Source: Bradyrhizobium tropiciagri (GTDB taxonomy: Bacteria > Pseudomonadota > Alphaproteobacteria > Rhizobiales > Xanthobacteraceae). From it: a stretch of DNA of 64,000 bases. A model generated the notes under the pieces. It searched no databases, was not told the DNA's origin, and worked only from the letters and a program-made list of their open reading frames with translations. Below, in pieces: positions 61,371 to 64,000 of this stretch. A program made the position numbers and the translations under genes. The DNA lies in assembly GCF_018130505.1 (NCBI RefSeq), contig NZ_JAFCKH010000004.1, forward strand, positions 62,001-126,000. Reading direction: 5' to 3'. How positions within the stretch are numbered: the first letter of the stretch is position 1; the number at the start of each line of letters is the position of its first letter.

Positions 61371-62873
61371 CTAGCGCCGCACGATCGAGCCGGAACGCCC
61401 GACCAGCCGTGCCAATTGGCGGAAGCGGCTGCCGACGCGGTCGGCGACCAGGTCGACCATGCGATGCTCGAACACCAGCATCAGCTTGCGGCCCTGGGTG
61501 CGGAAATGCGTCGCGGGCAGCACGCCGGTGCGCGCCGCCGAGATCAGGTGCGCGACACGGAAGGCGGCGCCGAGTACGCGGGCGCGCTCGTCCATCGCCG
61601 GCGGCACCAACTCACGGATCTGCAGAGGCGGTTCGTTTTCCTCGCTGAGGCCGGCGTAGCGGTAGAACACCGACAGCGCGACGAAGGCGCGGCCCTGATG
61701 CGTGATCGAGCCGAAATTGCCGTTCATGATCAGGCTGAGGGTTTCCTCGCCGCGATGATCGGGATGCACCCGCCAGCCGATGTCGGACAGCAGGCAGGCG
61801 ACGTGACGCAGCCGGCGGTCCTCCTCGGTCTCGCGCAGCCGGATCACCCGCGCCAGCCGGTCGGTCCAGCCGGTCAGCTCGCGGGCGTGACGCGCCGAGC
61901 GCGACAGCAATTCGTTGAGTTCCTGCGCGGCACAGAGCAGGCCGTCCTTGGCGCGCTCCGTCGGCGGCAGCATCTCGTAGAGCAGGCCCTCGCGCACGCC
62001 GAAGGTCGAGAACACGATGGTCTTCGGCTGCGCGACGCGGATGATGTATTCGAGCACGAGCGCGGCATAGGTCAGCAGCGGCCGCCGCGCGTCGGCGACC
62101 GCCTCGATATTGGCCAGCATGTTGGTGGCGGCGAGCCGCCGCAGCCGCTGCGCGAAGTCGAGCGCTTCCGCCGCGGGGATGGAATAGCCGTGCATCACCT
62201 TGAGCGGATAACCGCTCTGGATGATGTGGATCCGCGCCAGCGCGCGCCAGGTGCCGCCGACCGCATAGAAGGTGCGGCCACGGCCGGTCTTGAGCTGCGG
62301 CACTCCGAGCAGTTCGTTCTTGACGATGCGCTCGGCGCGCTTGAGCGATTTGTGCGAGAGGTCCTGCAGCGCGAGGCTGCCGAGCGGCAAGGTCACGCCG
62401 CTGCGCACGCGGTTGCCCTTCACATCGATCAGCTCGAGCGACCCACCGCCGAGGTCGCCGACGATGCCGTTGGGATTGTGCACGCCCGAGACGACGCCGA
62501 GCGCCGACAGTTTTGCCTCACGCGGTCCGGAGAGAATCTCGATCTTGGCGCCGCAGATCCGTTCGGCCTGCGCGATGAAGTCGGGACCGTTCTTGGCGTC
62601 GCGGCAGGCCGCGGTCGCGATCGCGTAGACGCGGCCGACCTGCTGGATCTTGCACAGCGCGCGAAAGCGGCGCAGCGCGGTGAGCGCGCGATTGACCGCA
62701 TCGGTCGCGAGCAGGCCGGTGCTCTGCACCTCGCGGCCGAGCCCGCACAGCGCCTTCTCGTTGAAGATGGTGACGAGGCTGCGCGCCATCGCCTCGTAGA
62801 CCACGAGACGAACCGAGTTCGAGCCAATGTCGATGACAGCGACGCTGGAAGCGCGCTTCCGCGGCCGCTTCAC
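61371..62873 (-). CDS. ppx: Exopolyphosphatase
   Basis: 500 residues of the Ppx/GppA family. VAVIDIGSNSVRLVVYEAMARSL opens the actin-like ATPase fold; GDLGGGSLELI is the second phosphate loop. The C-terminal HD-like helical domain is present. It removes terminal phosphates from polyphosphate. It follows ppk after 12 bases, so synthesis and hydrolysis genes form one operon. Confidence 0.95.
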   Translation of the reverse strand: MKRPRKRASSVAVIDIGSNSVRLVVYEAMARSLVTIFNEKALCGLGREVQSTGLLATDAVNRALTALRRFRALCKIQQVGRVYAIATAACRDAKNGPDFIAQAERICGAKIEILSGPREAKLSALGVVSGVHNPNGIVGDLGGGSLELIDVKGNRVRSGVTLPLGSLALQDLSHKSLKRAERIVKNELLGVPQLKTGRGRTFYAVGGTWRALARIHIIQSGYPLKVMHGYSIPAAEALDFAQRLRRLAATNMLANIEAVADARRPLLTYAALVLEYIIRVAQPKTIVFSTFGVREGLLYEMLPPTERAKDGLLCAAQELNELLSRSARHARELTGWTDRLARVIRLRETEEDRRLRHVACLLSDIGWRVHPDHRGEETLSLIMNGNFGSITHQGRAFVALSVFYRYAGLSEENEPPLQIRELVPPAMDERARVLGAAFRVAHLISAARTGVLPATHFRTQGRKLMLVFEHRMVDLVADRVGSRFRQLARLVGRSGSIVRR

Positions 62874-62885
62874 CGTAAGGCCCCC

Positions 62886-64000
62886 TTATGACGACGGTTG
62901 CTGCCGCTCGTTGCGACGCGTGAGCCGGCGTGGCGAAGATTCCTTGAGCGACTTTCCACGGCCGGACAGACTCGGATTTGTCATGAAGTAATTGTGAAGG
63001 TTGAAGGGCTCTTCGCCTTTCGCGGTCTTCATACGCGTTGACGATCCATCGGGCAACAATTGCCAGCTCTGCTCATTGTCCTTCAGGTTCGCGACCATGA
63101 TCTGTTCGAGAACCTGCTGATGCACCGTGGGATTTTGCAGCGGACAGAGAACCTCGACGCGGCGGTCGAGGTTGCGCGGCATCATATCGGCGGACGAGAT
63201 ATACACAGCAGCTTTGGTGCTCGGCAGGCCTTGCCCCATGCCGAAGCAGTAGATTCGGCCGTGTTCCAGGAACCGGCCGATCACCGATTTGACGCGGATG
63301 TTCTCCGACAATCCAGGCAGGCCAGGCCGCAGGCAGCAGATGCCGCGCACCACGAGCTCGACCGATACGCCGGCCTGCGAGGCCTCGTACAGCGCGTCGA
63401 TGATATCTGGATCGACCAGCGCATTCATCTTCATCCACACGGCGCCGGGGCGGCCGTGCTTGACGTGATCGATCTCGTCATGGATGTGCTCGATGATGCG
63501 CTTGCGCAGCGTCAGCGGCGACACCGCCATCTTCTCGATGTCGCTCGGCTCGGCATAGCCGGTGATGTAGTTGAACACGCGCACGGTATCGCGGCCGATG
63601 ACCGGATCCGACGTGAAGTACGACAGGTCGGTGTAGATGCGCGCCGTGACCGGATGATAGTTGCCGGTTCCGGTGTGCACATAGGTGGTGAGGTTGCCGC
63701 CCTCGCGGCGAACCACCATCGACAGCTTGGCGTGCGTCTTCAATTCGATGAAGCCGTACACGACCTGGACGCCGGCGCGCTCGAGGTCGCGGGCCCAGCG
63801 GATGTTGGCTTCCTCGTCGAAACGTGCCTTCAGCTCGATCAGCGCCGTCACCGACTTGCCGGCCTCGGCCGCTTCCGCGAGTGCGCGCACGATCGGCGAG
63901 TTGTTCGAGGTGCGGTAGAGCGTCTGCTTGATTGCGACGACATCGGGATCGCGCGCCGCCTGCTGCAGGAACTGGACGACGACGTCGAAGGATTCGTAGG
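62886..64000 (-). CDS. ppk: Polyphosphate kinase 1 (5' end beyond the window)
   Basis: Only the C-terminal 371 codons or so are visible, ending at 62886; the N-terminus lies past 64000. [64 protein letters not shown] with the autophosphorylated His, and [19 protein letters not shown] are PPK1 signatures. It reversibly makes polyphosphate from ATP. Paired with ppx on the same strand. The C-terminal 40 residues are basic and low-complexity. Confidence 0.96.
   Translation of the reverse strand, partial: YESFDVVVQFLQQAARDPDVVAIKQTLYRTSNNSPIVRALAEAAEAGKSVTALIELKARFDEEANIRWARDLERAGVQVVYGFIELKTHAKLSMVVRREGGNLTTYVHTGTGNYHPVTARIYTDLSYFTSDPVIGRDTVRVFNYITGYAEPSDIEKMAVSPLTLRKRIIEHIHDEIDHVKHGRPGAVWMKMNALVDPDIIDALYEASQAGVSVELVVRGICCLRPGLPGLSENIRVKSVIGRFLEHGRIYCFGMGQGLPSTKAAVYISSADMMPRNLDRRVEVLCPLQNPTVHQQVLEQIMVANLKDNEQSWQLLPDGSSTRMKTAKGEEPFNLHNYFMTNPSLSGRGKSLKESSPRRLTRRNERQQPSS

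Noticed and set aside
1-64000. CRISPR array, prophage, insertion sequences, tRNA or rRNA genes
   Set aside because: No regularly spaced repeats, integrase, transposase, tRNA cloverleaf or rRNA-like stretch was seen by eye.

Overview
The window looks like a core-chromosome segment of a high-GC alphaproteobacterium of the Bradyrhizobium/Rhodopseudomonas group (inferred, no database search). The evidence is the GC-rich coding, the gene orders radA-cvpA-purF, rpsF-rpsR-DUF2232-rplI and lptF-lptG-lptD-surA-pdxA-rsmA, the dispersed palindromic repeats, and the many small Ala/Pro/Lys-rich secreted proteins. Almost all of it is housekeeping. I see no phage, insertion sequence, CRISPR array, tRNA or rRNA.

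Layout. 1-6400: the tail of a PiT-type phosphate transporter, a guanidinium exporter (sugE/gdx) behind a recognisable guanidine-II (mini-ykkC) riboswitch, prfC, a tandem pair of MITE-like palindromic repeats, a secreted protein, NnrU, panB and an acyl-CoA synthetase. 6600-14800: a YfgM-like protein, a lipoprotein and der (the E. coli yfgM-bamB-der order with a different lipoprotein), an MFS transporter, a SnoaL-like protein, an orphan ABC binding protein, an NHL-repeat protein and an SDR, with several inverted repeats between them. 14879-18901: a 43-residue membrane microprotein, purF, cvpA and radA. 19078-25532: a secreted DUF5107 protein, a TauE/SafE permease, a second repeat cluster, xthA, alr and dnaB. 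25825-29926: two small hypothetical genes, a cyclopropane-fatty-acid synthase, a c-type cytochrome-like protein with a long disordered tail, and a TetR/thioesterase pair with a palindromic operator.

29972-34542: the rpsF-rpsR-DUF2232-rplI operon and a TetR/fatty-acid-desaturase pair with its own operator. 34752-41422: fabD-fabG-acpP-fabF-mltG, then yicC-gmk. 41430-45140: a run of secreted or envelope proteins headed by a caspase-like protease fused to a peptidoglycan-binding-like region and a DUF4189 domain, followed by two tandem paralogous Gly-rich secreted proteins. I consider this the most interesting unexplained cluster. 45277-54027: an alcohol dehydrogenase and the lptF-lptG-lptD-surA-pdxA-rsmA outer-membrane biogenesis operon. 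It is divergent from pepA-holC, and a perfect CtrA-type TTAA-N7-TTAA box lies between the two. 56397-64000: a lipoprotein, an ABC-F ATPase, small proteins, ndk, a TerC-family protein, ppx and a 5'-truncated ppk.

The genes fall into functional groups: fatty-acid synthesis and modification (fab genes, cfa, desaturase, acyl-CoA ligase, thioesterase), envelope assembly (lpt genes, surA, mltG, alr), nucleotide metabolism (purF, gmk, ndk, ppk/ppx) and translation or ribosome function (prfC, der, rpsF, rpsR, rplI, rsmA, ABC-F).
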